NCBI GenBank assembly: GCA_021401465.1
Contig: JADDMT010000096.1
Location: 1-64,000, forward strand
DNA length: 64,000 nt
Direction of reading: 5' to 3'
Origin: Teratosphaeria epicoccoides
Lineage: Eukaryota; Ascomycota; Dothideomycetes; Mycosphaerellales; Teratosphaeriaceae
Shown here: piece after piece, positions 33,075-44,186 of the stretch
Layout of the letters: every line of letters starts with the position of its first letter
Position numbering within the stretch: the first letter of the stretch is position 1
Notes under the pieces: model-generated
The model's database searches: none
Seen by the model: only the letters and a program-made list of their open reading frames with translations
What the model was told of the DNA's origin: nothing
Translations under genes and position numbers: made by a program

Positions 33075-33262
33075 CTTCTAATATGCTAGACGTAGGGCGC
33101 TAGCTGCAGGCTTGGCGTCACGTAACCTTGTAGATATTTGATATGCCAGACGTATAGGCACTAGCTACAGGCTTGGCGTCACGTGACCTTGCGGATATTT
33201 AAGATGCCAGACGTATAGGTACTAGCTACAGGCTTAGTGTCATGTAACTTTGCAGATGTTTC
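33075..33262. repeat. three tandem copies of a 62-bp unit
   Basis: The unit ATGCCAGACGTATAGGCACT... with GGCTTGGCGTCACGTGACC inside occurs three times in tandem (starts about 33079, 33141, 33203), diverging mainly by C/T and G/A changes. It contains the palindrome CACGTG. Confidence 0.8.
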
Positions 33263-33660
33263 TTAGGTTATAGTATGTATGCATATATAGCTAACTATAA
33301 TTAGCCCTGTTACAGGACTAATTACTAAGCCTTTTAGCCATGTAGGGTAGTAGTAAAAGGTCGGCATACCTTCCCTATTAAGAGTAATTAGTCCTGTATA
33401 GTCAGACCTAGGTTTAAGCAATTTTTCGCTTACATCTCTAGCTAAGAGTACAGGGTATCTGCAGATGCTAACTAGCTTAGGGTAACATATGCCTAACTAT
33501 GCGGGGTAAAACTGCCGCTAAGTCATGTGTCTATAGAGAGTTAGCTGCCTCCCTCTAAGTCATGTGTCTATGTAGACCCCCCTACCTCTAAGTCATGTAA
33601 TAGTACGCTGTTAGGTTTAGTAGAACTAAGGGCAGTCCCCTTAGGGAGAGGGGATAATAA
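33263..33660. other. spacer between 62-bp repeat blocks
   Basis: Sequence from TAGGTTATAGTATGTATGCAT to TTCCCTATTA (33263-33380) recurs at about 33784-33900. Within the rest, CTAAGTCATGT(G)TCTAT is repeated three times (about 33520, 33556, 33589). No ORF. Confidence 0.55.
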
Positions 33661-33900
33661 TATGCCAGACGTACAGGCGCTAGCTACAGGCTTGGCGTCA
33701 TGTGACCTCGCGGATATTTGATATGCTAGACATATAGGCACTAGCTACAGGCTTGGCGTCACATGACTTTGCAGATGTTTCTTAGATTATAGTATGTATG
33801 CATATGTAGCTAACTGTAATCAGCCCTGTTACAGGACTAATTACTAAGCCTTTTAGCTATGTAGGGTAGTAGTAAAAGGTTAGCACACCTTCCCTATCAT
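33661..33900. repeat. second block of 62-bp repeats plus duplicated flank
   Basis: Two further tandem units (starts about 33661 and 33723) are followed by the duplicated flank GTATGTATGCATATGTAGC...GTTACAGGACTAATTACTAAG. The whole block is a direct repeat of 33141-33380. Confidence 0.75.
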
Positions 33901-33916
33901 GTAGGTAAGTAGCAAT

Positions 33917-34101
33917 TGTTATAAGGGTAGGTGCTAATAGCAGGAAGGGGATCAGGTGTTAGACTTGCAGAGTAGTAAAGAATATTAACAATAGCAATTA
34001 AACCTTGTAACTAACTATCCCCTAGGGAAAGGGAATTAAATTAAGCACGAAGCTCCTAACTGCCTATCCTGAAGCTATCCCTATATACTAGAGAGACAGG
34101 G
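33917..34101 (-). repeat. 3' LTR of H/F, left part
   Basis: It starts TGTTATAAGGGTAGGTGC, the family LTR end with one transition, and is cut by element D within CTAGAGAGACAGGG. CAGGG at 34097-34101 is one copy of D's target duplication. Confidence 0.88.
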
Positions 34102-34461
34102 TAATATAGATGTATATGCTATATGATATGAAAATATCTCGTAGTGTGACAGAGTAATCCGACCTTTTAGTAGGTACAAGATAGCGCTGCTTTCTGCTTA
34201 TTGCAGAGGTAGCGCTAAGGGTGCTTATAACCCCTGACGCTCCTTAATTAGGGAAAGCATGTCTGAGCCTAACCCCGTAGGGGTACCGTAGGGTTAGCGA
34301 CGTAGGGGCGTCCTATGTCGACAACTAATCCTACTTAGATGACATACAAGCTAACGTATGTATAAAGGACCCCCTTGCCATATGTAGCAGGGTCACTACA
34401 TGCTAAGGGCAGGCATTAGAACCCATGCAGTTCTAATGGCCCCCTAGTATCAACTGTATCA
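34102..34461 (-). repeat. 3' LTR of gypsy D (360 bp)
   Basis: Starts TAATATAGATG (ancestral TGATA) and ends CAACTGTATCA. Confidence 0.93.
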
Positions 34462-35259
34462 CTGCCCCTCCTCCTATGAGGATGTCCCTAGCCTTACTAA
34501 GTAACGCACACGGAACATATAGGGTACAGGATATAGCACGCTTACACTGCGCAAGGGTAAATAGGTAGATAGCCTACGTAAAATATGTTATGCGTATACC
34601 TTAACACCTTCGTAGCAAGTGCGGGGCAGAGGCTACTAACTCAGGCGGGTTTTAATCTGTTACATGTTAGGCGGCTTCGTAACACCTTCGCTTTACATGC
34701 AGATCAAGATATCAGGAAACTACGAGTACGTACTTCGGTTAATCCTTGAAATTATAGGGCAAGCATACGCGCTAGCCTTACCAAGTAGCTTAGCTGTCCC
34801 TATTTAGTCGTGACTATAAAGAACATGTCGCAGAACCTTAGGGTAGTAGGAAAGTATGCGGACGCTTTACACGCGCCGCTCGAAACGGCAGGAGCGCGCT
34901 CCTAGCGCGGGCCTCGCTACATTTCCATGCTAGTAGGCTAGCACAAGTGCAGTCGGCGCACATGCGTGATAGCCGCGTTACCCGTTATTACATCATTCGG
35001 TCCCCTTGTAAGTCAACTAAAGGCAGGTACTCTGCGCATGTAGTTCGAGTTACTAGCTTAATAGTTGCGGTAGGTAACAGGGGGGCTGTTAGAGGGTATA
35101 AAAACCTCGTCGCTTCCTAAACTTTCCTGTTCTAAGACACTAACATTAACCTCTGCTCCTACTCTGCTTAGCTTGCGCCTCGCCATGTCTGCGGGTCTGC
35201 ACTAGAGCTTCTTCTTCTTTAATCAATCAATTAAGATCAATTAACCCGTCTTAGCTATA
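34462..35259 (+). promoter_or_regulatory. promoter region of the D antisense ORF
   Basis: Non-coding. TATAAAA at 35097-35103 lies 163 bp before the ATG at 35260. A perfect GGAGCGCGCTCC palindrome lies at about 34891-34902. The T/C-rich initiation region with repeated ATCAATTAA just before the start is conserved in E. Confidence 0.65.
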
Positions 35260-36756
35260 ATGGCTTATATGCTACAGACTAAGTTCGACGCTACTCGCTC
35301 TGCCCGCAATCGTCGCTTGTGTCGACGATGCCTTGACAACCTTAGTAGCCAAGCTGCACACATCTCTCCTCCGCGTGTTAGTAAGGCGTCCCCTACCCGC
35401 GAGGTATGCGTGACTTATACTAACTAAAGCGTAGCCGAGATCTACGTCAGCAGATTTGATAAGGGCAGTATCTACTGTAATTATGTCAACTGTAATAGCA
35501 AGCATCAAAAATGCCAAGACCTCCCTAAAGAGGTATACAGCGAGTACAACTAGCTCTGCTGTAACATCGATGACTTCTAGAGTACGCGCGACGAGGGGAT
35601 TACTGAAGGCACTCTGACTATAAACAGGCTATAGGCTAAGTACCGCAAGGTACTCGCCTACCTGCTTAGCGCTCTCTTGTACTTTACCGCGACTGCTAAC
35701 CGTTCTTACGGCAGTGTTCGCTTCAACTCTCTACTAACAGGCGAAAACGTTTGTCTAGGTCTAATCGCAGACTTAGTCTAGAAGATCTTGAAGGTGCTAA
35801 CCGTTAGGGTCGAGACCTTCGCCATAGTACGCATATAGTATGGGTACCCTCTAAGTATGAATGCTAACTTTCTCCGCTAGGCTAACGTTAGCGTCGAGAA
35901 ATATCCGACTAGCCGTTAGCGTCAGCAACTCGGGGCCCTTGCCTCTATTGACGATGACTTTAAGACGCGGATGATCCGCAAGAAGGTTATCAAGCAATTT
36001 ACCGCCCCTGCCGCTAAGGCTACGCCCTAGCGCCGTACTAAGAGACAGCCTGCCTCTAAGCCGGTCTTAAGGACTAAGCCGTAAGTTACTCACTTAAATC
36101 CTGTCGCGTGCGTACAGCTAACACATTGTAGCGCCGCCGCCTACGCTGCCTTGACGCTACTATCTAAGAAGAAGAAGAGGGCCAGGGCTGAAATTAAGGT
36201 TAGTGACGAGGAAGCCGAACCTTGCCTGCTTGCGACCTATACTACGTCTGTTAAGACGCTAAGGCACAAGCCTCTAGGCCAGATCTTTGAGGATGAGGAG
36301 GATGACGACGTCTAGGATACCTTCGGTCCTAACGTAATCCCTTTACGCTGTAGTGTCACCGCACTAGTTACGCCTAAGGGAGACACTAAGTCTGATGATG
36401 TAGTCGACACTCGTGTCAAGAAGCGCAAGATGATCTCGAGGGCCGAGCGCGACAGCCGCAAGCGCGCTCGAGTCTCTTCGCCTTCTAATGCTAAGGATGA
36501 GGTAGTTGTCGCGACTAGGCGCGGTAAGGGTGTCGCTAGTTCTCTGGCTACTATAGGCTCCGAAGACGAGCTCCCTCGCAACCTACTAAAGAAGAAGATG
36601 CCGGCCTCTCTTCGTGGCGTTGCTACCCCCGTTACTCATGGTCGCTTCGGGGTGTTTAGTAGACCCCGTGCGGGTAGGCAGTCCCTAGCGGACCGTAACA
36701 AGAAAGACTCTCCTGCTTCGGGTTCGGTTAGGAAGCCCCTAACTAGTAGTCGCTAA
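35260..36756 (+). pseudogene. antisense cysteine-rich ORF of gypsy D (498 codons)
   Basis: The frame runs from ATG 35260 to TAA 36754-36756 on the strand opposite gag-pol. The N-terminal third is cysteine-rich: RRLCRRCLDNLSSQA, EVCVTY (TC in E), YCNYVNCNSKHQKC and LCCNIDDF. The middle is helical (KYRKVLAYLLSALLYFTATA). The C-terminal half is low-complexity and basic/acidic, with SKKKKRARAE (a nuclear-localisation-like stretch), QIFEDEEDDD and RVKKRKMISRAERDSRKRAR, ending in KPLTSSR. Cys pairs plus basic clusters suggest a zinc-binding nuclear protein; function is unknown. The only damage is TAG/TAA from Gln/Trp. The stop interlocks with the pol stop (36753-36755). Confidence 0.82.
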
Positions 36757-37156
36757 GCATTAGCTACGAAGCTAATCCGAGCATGTCTCTTGTTCTTCTT
36801 GGGTTTATTCTAGGTGTGCCTTTAGGCATCAATGATGTATGAGTAGGGCGTTTGCTTCTTATTGTCACTTCGCGCATTATGCGCTACATACACGTGTTAA
36901 GAATTCTGCTCCAGAACTCTTATCTTCCTACGAATCGACCTTCTTAAGCCCTACTCACGCCTCCTCCGCTCTTCGAATTCACGAATAGCTTCCGGAGCGT
37001 TCTTGTAGTCTTCGGCTAGAACCTATTATGTGTATTTAGGTAGGTATCCTTTCTACTTTACTAGATAGTGCGTTGCGCCCTTACGCCGCATACTATCCTT
37101 AATACCCTCGACTTCCTACTCTTCGTTCTCTTCTGCTACTAGCATCGGGTCCGCGG
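36753..37156 (-). pseudogene. gag-pol: gypsy D gag-pol, C-terminal part (chromodomain)
   Basis: Chromodomain region of D (YLVK, stop, KGYLPKYT... at about 37075-37015) and a basic tail ending at TAG 36753-36755. The reading continues across element C at 44187. Confidence 0.9.
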
Positions 37157-37652
37157 TGTCATAAGGGTAGGTGCCGATAGCAGGAAGGTGACTAGGTGTT
37201 AGACTTAGGAGCTGTGAAGAATATTGACAATAGCAGTTAACCTTGTAACTAACTCTCCTCTAAGTAAGAGAGGATTGAATTAAGATTAAGATTAAGCACG
37301 AAGCTCCTAACTACCTGTCCTAAAGCCATCCCTATATACTAGAGAGCGACAGAGCAGCTCTGTTAGATCTGTCGACAGACCTGATAGATCCGTGTCTGTA
37401 GATCTGTAGACTAACCCTACAGATCTAAGGGTCTATCATCCTATGACAGATCCCTTCTTCCTTATAAGCCTATAGATCTGTAGACTAACCCTATAGATCT
37501 AGGGATCTGTCCTCACGTGACAGATCCTTTCTTCTATGACTATGCCTATAACTCATAGTACTCCTATAATAGTACTATGACTCATAGCACTTAGGACCTA
37601 CATGATCCTGTATCCTATAGTACTCCGGACAGTACTCCTAACACTTATGACA
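37157..37652 (-). repeat. 3' LTR of gypsy C (496 bp)
   Basis: TGTCATAAGGGTAGG at the left end, CACTTATGACA at the right; followed by the inverted polypurine tract CTATCCCCCTCTTAG. Confidence 0.95.
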
Positions 37653-37731
37653 CTATCCCCCTCTTAGCCTAGCTCGTCCCTAAGCTACCTTATTAGTACG
37701 GGGTTTCTCTTGTTTCTTCTTTTAAACTGTG

Positions 37732-38283
37732 ATGTCTTCTCTTTCCACATTACTGCCTTGTGTCATTCTAGACACTAACGCCCCTTTAACGCAGAAACGC
37801 AAACGCCGCGCGAATTAAGTCTATCGTTAGGGCCAGGACAGCATGAAGTCCTGCACTTAGTGTCAAGAGCTAAAGCTCGTTTGTCGGGTACATATTTCCT
37901 TAGGGAAATGTTCGTAATGTCACTTTAGCAACTGTCGGAGTTACGACGCGAAGGTGACAGAGGTCGAATAGAAGAAGTTAGGCGATTAGCGGAAAAGACT
38001 AATTACTGATCTTAATTATGCGAAGGTAGTCCTAGCCGAGGCTTTGTAGAAGATGCTAGAGGCGCATGTAAAGGAGATGCGTCTTCAAAAACAGTTAGAC
38101 GCAGTCGACTAGGAGGTCGAAGATAGTCGCGCTCTCAAGGAGCGCGAGATCAGGGAGGAGGAGGCCAAGGAACAAGCTCTTGCGCAGGCTAGGTTTCTTC
38201 TTGACCTAGATCCTTCCGCGGGTCTCGCTCTTAGTCCTACGACATAGAGCGTAATAGAGGGTTTCGCTAACTCCTCATATTAG
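37732..38283 (+). pseudogene. antisense cysteine-rich coiled-coil ORF of gypsy C (183 codons)
   Basis: Same 552-nt frame as at 16936-17487. After the basic KRRAN stretch come the cysteines: C before TAG (for the Arg/Gln-Cys pair), LVCRVHISLGKCS, CHFSNCRSYDAK. The coiled coil (MRLQKQLDAVD, REIREEEAKEQALAQA) and the LALSPTT tail follow. The start lies only 80 bp inside the LTR, so the LTR read in reverse would have to supply the promoter. TAG at 38281-38283 overlaps the pol stop (TGA, 38275-38277 on the minus strand). Stops are RIP type. Confidence 0.8.
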
Positions 38284-41200
38284 GGTTTCCTGGATAGCGT
38301 GATAGCCGAGCCGGTCGACAGCGTCCCGCAGGAGTCTAGTCGTGGCTTAGGATCTTCTTCCTAGGTTCGTTCCTTTCTCGAAACTTCGTATCTTTTGCTG
38401 ACAGTTTCGCAGGTGTTCTAGGGGTTCCTAGGTGTTCTCGGTACTCCTATATCCTTCCCATTTTACTAAGTACTCTCGCTGTCTGTCCTGCTAGCGAGTG
38501 TCGATAATCCTTTCGACAGAGTACTCCGGTTCTTCTACTTCAGGGTCGAGTAGTAAGGGTTCTGATTACAGTGCGGCGTCTAGCGCTGCTTGTTCTAGCA
38601 GAGAGACATAGAACATAGGGTGTATTCTCATCTGCTCAGGTAGCTGTAATTCAAAATTGACTGGTCCCGTCTTAGCCTTGATCCTAAATAGTCCTAGTTT
38701 TACAGCGTCTAGTTTTTTACTCGGTTTGTCTAATCTGATGTGACAGCAGAGGAGATACACCTTGTCCCCCTCCTTTAGAATTAGTCCCTCAATTCTCTTA
38801 CGATTCGCGTACTATGCCATGTTCTGCTAATAGAACTGCAGGTTAAGTCGTGCTTCTGTTTGCAGTCGGCGTAGATGTTCTACTCGTCCGAGTGCTGCTA
38901 GGTTCGGATTACTAGCTAAGACGTCTAGAATGTCTTCTATAGCTAATCTATATGCCATCTGAAATAGCGAGAGTCCTGTCGACTCTGCTAGCGTACTATT
39001 ATACGTGAGCTATACTATTAGCAACAACTCTACCTAGTTGTTCTGGTCCCTATTAACATAGGATCGAAGGTACTGTTCTAACGTCTAATTTAGGCGTTCT
39101 GTCTGTCTATCTGTCTAAGGGTAGAAGGAAGTACTTAATCGATGTTTGACCTAGAATTGTCTTATTAGGGCTCTCTAGAAGTTAGAGGTAAACACGGATC
39201 CTCGATCCGTTACTAGGTCCTGTAGCATGCTATGTAACGCTACTACCCATTTAATGAAGACATGCGCGATATCTTTAGTCTTGAAGTCTTTGTAGTAAGG
39301 GATAAATTTCCCGAACTTAGTGAATCGGTCGACTACTACCATGATCCTGTCGAAGAACTCATTAGTAGCGGGTTCTCTCGACTAAGGTAGTTTAACGATA
39401 AAATCCATAGCGAGCGATTCCTATGGCCGTTAAGGTACCTTTAGTAGTCGTAGTAGCCTATACGGTCTATGACGGTCGTGCTTACTTCGTTAGCAAGTTA
39501 CATATCGACAGATGTAGTCCTCGATTACCTTGCTCATCCTAGGGAAGTAATATTCTTGTCGGAGAATTTGCTTCATTTTAGACACTCCCGGGTGTCCTGC
39601 CTAAGGTACGTCGTGTTAGAGGCGTAGTAGTTCCGATCGTAAAGATGTTAGCATGTATACTAATCCTTGAAACAGAAGGATTCCGTCTTCGTCTTCCTAA
39701 TCCTCCTGTCTATTAATGTCGTCGCGGACAGCGAGTGTAGTTAGGTCATGGATTAGGGCGTTCTTCAGGTCGTCCTGAAACCTACTAGTCTATTTAACAG
39801 TCGTGGCCGCGAGTTAGTTAACTCCTAGCGTGCCATCGCTATTTTCCTGGAGAATAGCATGTTTCTCCCGCTTCACGCCCTTCATGTAGTCTGTCTAGCG
39901 GCTAAGTGCATCGGCGCGTGCGTTATCGGTCCCCTTGCGATAGACGATCTTGCAGTTAAAACTAGAGAGCTCCTCGCTCTACCGAACCTGTCGTCAGTTT
40001 AACTCTTTCGTCGTTGTAAAGTATCGCAAGTTCTCATGGTCTGTGTAGACTGTAACCTAGTGCTTAGAACCTTCTAAGTAGACTCGCTAGGCCTTGTAGG
40101 CGTCTATTATAGCTAGAAGTTCTTTGTTGTAGACGTCATAATGGAGTTCTAGTCTAGACAATTTCCTCGAGTAGTAGGCGACTAGCTATAGTCGTCTACT
40201 CGGTCCTAGTTAACTCAAGCATGCCCTGAGTGCTACGTCGGAGGCATCTGTTTCGACTGTGATAGGCTTATCTAGGTCGAACACAAGTAAGATTAGCTAA
40301 TCTGTAAATCGTCGCTTGAGTTCCTTGAAGGCATTCCGTTAGGCGTCGTCCTATACGAATAGTGTATCCTTCGTCATGAGAGTCGTAAGTAGTGCCGTGA
40401 TCTTCGAATAGTTTGCCACAAATCTCCTATAGAAGTTGGCGAATCTAAGGAAGGACTATACTTCCTTAACATTAGTTAGCGTAGGCTACTCTTTTACGAC
40501 CTAGACTTTCTTGGTGTCTATCTTGATTCTATTCCATGCTACTACGTAGCTAAGGAATTGTACTTCCTGCTTATGAAACTCGCTCTTCTACGGCTTGACT
40601 TTTAGTTAGTAGTCCTAGAGTTTCTGAAGTACCTTATATACATAAGTCCTATGTTCTTCGATCGTCTAGGAATAGACGAGGATGTCGTCTAGGTATACAA
40701 CTACAAAGACGTCGAGGTACTCTCGTAGCACATTGTTAATAAATGCCTGCTATATAGCTAGGGCGTTTGTTAACCTAAATGGCATGAATATGTACTCATA
40801 GTGCCTAAACCTAGTTCGGAACGCGGTCTTCTATTCTTCGCCTTCCTTAATTCGAATTCGATTATACGCTCTAGGTATGTCGAACTTAGAGAACTACATT
40901 GCTCCTTGCAGGCGGTCCTGTAATTCCGAGAGCAAAGGAAGCGGATAACTATTCTTTATCGTGATGTCGTTTAATCTACGATAATCTACGCAGAGTCGCT
41001 AGTCATCTTCCCCCTTAGGCATAAACAGGATCGGATATCTAGCTAGGGACTGCGACTCGCGAATGAAGCCTTTCTGGAGGTTGTCTTCTAGGTATTTCCG
41101 GAGAATCTCTAGTTTCGCCGCTAATAACGGGCGAACTAGTTGCTTCGTCGGTGTCTTGCTAGGGAGTAAGGGTATCCCGTGGTCCTACTCCTAGTGTTCT

Positions 41201-41865
41201 GGCAGAGCTTCTTAGTCGGGTTCTTCCTTGAAAAGAGTAGCGAACTCTTTATACTTATCAGGAACTATAAATTCGACCCTGACTTCCGATTGCGTTGCTT
41301 TGACCTATAGGACGTGCACTTCCTGTTCTAGATCCTCGATAGCGGCTACCATCTCGCTTGAAGTCATAGCACATATTTCGATCTTGCCTAGTGCGTCGTG
41401 TACTACAGGTAGAGGTATCGATCTTGAGAGTTCTAGGAACTAGATCCTCTCATTCTTCTAGTCGATATAGGGGTTAGCGTTCCTTAGCTATGGCAACCCT
41501 AGTACTACATCCGAGCCTAGCGACTCCGTGATGTCGAACTCGAGCATCTCTTGGTAGCGTCCTATCCGCAGAGGCATCATCTCGGTCTCCTTGTCAACTA
41601 CTCCTTAGTTGTACGTAACCGGCTTTCTATCGATCGCTTGTAGCGAGAAAGCATTTGTTTTTGCCTGTAGCTTTATCCTAGCTGTCCTGGCGAACTTGGG
41701 CGTCATGAAGATTCTAGTACATCCTGAATCTATTAAGGCCCTAGCTAGCGTCTTGTCGATATGCAACTATACTCTAAGGTTGTTCGCGTATCTAGCGCCG
41801 ATCGCGGCACATCGTTACAGCCCTGTCTAGTCTGTCTGTAGGTCTAATTTCAGCGGACCTCGTCA
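38275..41865 (-). pseudogene. pol: pol of gypsy C (protease, RT, RNase H, integrase, chromodomain)
   Basis: The 3591-nt frame starts immediately after the slippery heptamer. Protease: LARALIDSGCTRIFM, active-site DSG at about 41725-41735. RT: YLDDILVYS at about 40695-40670. RNase H at about 40300-40000. Integrase zinc finger near 39560-39480 and DDE core at about 39420-38950. The GLFRIKAKTGPVNFELQLPE block is near 38690-38630 and the chromodomain at about 38480-38430. It ends TGA 38275-38277. Only transition nonsense is seen; no indels relative to gag phase. Would encode all enzymes for reverse transcription and integration. Confidence 0.93.
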
Positions 41866-43631
41866 TTTCCCGAATAACTGTCTTTATGGACTAGTTCAGG
41901 GATCGTGCGGTCTCGGCTTCTTCTGTAAGCGTTACTGTTTTCTGGCCTAAGAGATCGTTCCCGTTCTTAGCCTCGCTGTTCCTGCGCGTTCCTTGCGTAC
42001 TCTATCTTTAAATGATAGACTCGGAGTCGTAGCGCTCGTGGAATCTGAATACCTTTGTGGGTTAGGTAGCCTCCCTAGGGCGTGAACTCTACCCTAAACG
42101 GTACAATTTCTTAGACAACTTTCTGATGCGCGTGAGGTTAAGCTACGACTAGTAGTCTCCTCAGGTGTCGTCGCATACAGTCGGCTAGTTCGTCATACTG
42201 AAGCTAGTCGACGTGTTGTACTCCATTAATCCATGGGCAAGCCTAAGCCTACTAGTTCTGTATGATTCGGATAATGTTAAGTCTAATGTCATGCGGCGGC
42301 ATAGCCTATCGCTCTATGCTCTCGTCTTCCTTAGAATCAGGAATGACGGCTTCGACAAGCTCGTAGTTGTCGTCTGAACCTTCTTCTTCTTCTTCTAGTT
42401 CCTGTTCTCTTAGGACTGTCGTACTAGAAGGTGTACCCCTTAGCGCACAGATTGACTATGCCTTGTTTCGGCTAGGGTACTATCAGGAACCATCTTTATC
42501 ACTCCTGTGAATTCGATAATCGTCGTCGTAGCACGTAGTCCAAGTAAGTGCGGCATAGTCTAGTTCTCGAGTAGCGGCGACCTTTTGCTTAGGTGCCGTC
42601 GTTGTCGCGCGAGCCTGCTCTATCCTAGGCAGCTCTTGTCGTTGCTTCTTAGCAAAACATTCGCGGGAAAAGTGTCCTTTCTTTCCGCAGTTGTAGCACT
42701 CGAGATTACTCTTGTCGAACGGCTTCTTCAGACCATTCTAGGGAGGAGAGCCCTTCCGCGGCTTTCCTCGGGGTCTATTCCTCAGACGCCCCTTAGTCGC
42801 ATCTAACTCCATAGGTTAGAGACCATAGTAATCGCTTCGCCACTTTAGTGCCGATCGTTAGACCTTATGGTTAGCCTGCGCTAGCTTGCAATTTCCATGT
42901 TGTCGTTCTTGCTGTCGTTCCTAGATGCGATTATCGATTCTAATCGCGAGATCGCTCATTTCCTTGAATGTCGTTAGCCGATCTCCTCGGGCAATTTCGT
43001 CTTTAACCGTCTCCTTTAGTCCCTAGTAGAACTAAGCGGCTAAAGCGTTATCATTCTAGTCGACTCGAGCAGAGAGGGTCTAAAAGTCCGCGCGGTACTT
43101 TGTGGCGGAACCCTTCTACTAGATTCCTAGGAGAGCTCTCTCGGCCTCTTGTTACTTATTACCGAGCCCGAACGCTTCGCGTAATGCCTTAAACAAAGAC
43201 TTGTCTAAGTTAAGAATCTCCCTAGTCGTCGTCTTCCTAGCTTCGGCGCTACTGACGTGATCCAGATAATCTGTCAGATGAGGCTAGATAAACTCGAACG
43301 CCGGTCCCTTCAGGTAAGAGACAATGTACATCATTCGCTTATAATGTGTCGTAAACTATTCCGTATCCACGTTAAATGCTAACTAGCATTGTAGGATAAA
43401 CATCTCGACTTAAGATCGTTGTCCTATGAACTCTATAGGGCTTCCTATCTTGAAGCCGTTATTGCCGTGTCTATTCCCGGTAGTTGAACCTACGACGGAT
43501 GCTAGAGCTATCTCGCTAAGGTGAATGGATTCGAGCTACTACGTGATTTAAGGTATAGCGGCAACTTGTTCCTGTAGTATTAGTTGACTATCGCTAGAAC
43601 TTGAACTAACAGTTAAAGAACTACTTAACAT
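41850..43631 (-). pseudogene. gag: gag of gypsy C
   Basis: ATG 43631 to TGA 41850-41852, 594 codons including stop. It opens with a Ser-rich segment (MLSSSLTVSSSSSDSQL), then the capsid-like region (SPIEFIGQRS, YIVSYLKGPAFEFI, GLKETVKDEIARGDRLTTFK). A CCHC zinc knuckle CYNCGKKGHFSREC lies at about 42697-42655 and an acidic stretch (ELEEEEEGSDDNYELVEAV) at about 42400. It forms the particle and binds RNA. The zinc knuckle is intact; several TAG/TAA elsewhere are RIP products. Confidence 0.93.
41865..41871 (-). promoter_or_regulatory. predicted -1 ribosomal frameshift site between gag and pol
   Basis: In the gag phase the minus strand reads TCG GGA AAT, i.e. the heptamer G GGA AAT in X XXY YYZ register. 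It lies 13 nt before the gag stop. Slipping back one base enters the pol frame, which then stays open in register to the pol stop. The first pol codon is TGA here but CGA in copy F. The F heptamer is AAGAAAC, so GGGAAAC is a likely ancestor. No downstream pseudoknot was tested. Confidence 0.6.
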
Positions 43632-43690
43632 AGGTGTATGTCAAGCGCTCGACGAGTCTCCTGATGCTTCCCTAGAAGTAGTGCTCAAAA

Positions 43691-44186
43691 TGTCATAAGG
43701 GTAGGTGCTAATAGCAGGAAGGTAACTAGGTGTTAGACTCGGGAGCTATGAAGAATATCGATAATAGCAGTTAACCTTGTAACTGACTCTCCTCTAAGCA
43801 AGAGAGGATTGAATTAAGATTAAGATTAAGCACGAAGCTCCTAACTACCTGTCCTAAAGCTATCCCTATATACTAGAGAGTAACAGAGCAGCTCTGTTAG
43901 ATCTGTCGACAGACCTGACAGATCCGTGTCTGTAGATCTATAGACTAACCCTACAGATCTAAGGGTCTGTTATCCCGTGATAGATCCCTTCTTCCTTGCA
44001 AGCCTATAGATCTGTAGACTAACCCTACAGATCTAGGGATCTGTCCTCACGTGACAGATCCTTTCTTCTATGACTATGCCTATGACTTATAGTACTCCTA
44101 TGACAGTACTATGACTCATAGCACTTAGGACCTACATAATCCTGTATCCTATAGTACTCCGGACAGTACTCCTGACACTTATGACA
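43691..44186 (-). repeat. 5' LTR of gypsy C (496 bp)
   Basis: Same length and ends as the left LTR. The sequence next to it on the internal side (TTTTGAGCACTACTTC on the minus strand) did not match a tRNA primer site I recognise. Confidence 0.95.

Larger units (their letters stand above)
37157..44186 (-). mobile_element. complete gypsy element C nested in D (7030 bp)
   Basis: Two 496-bp LTRs flanked by a perfect CGCGG duplication (37152-37156 and 44187-44191). The uninterrupted site exists in element E at about 53977-53986 (GGGTCCGCGGGCTC). It is the only complete copy of the A family in the window and serves as the reference for A and F. Confidence 0.97.
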
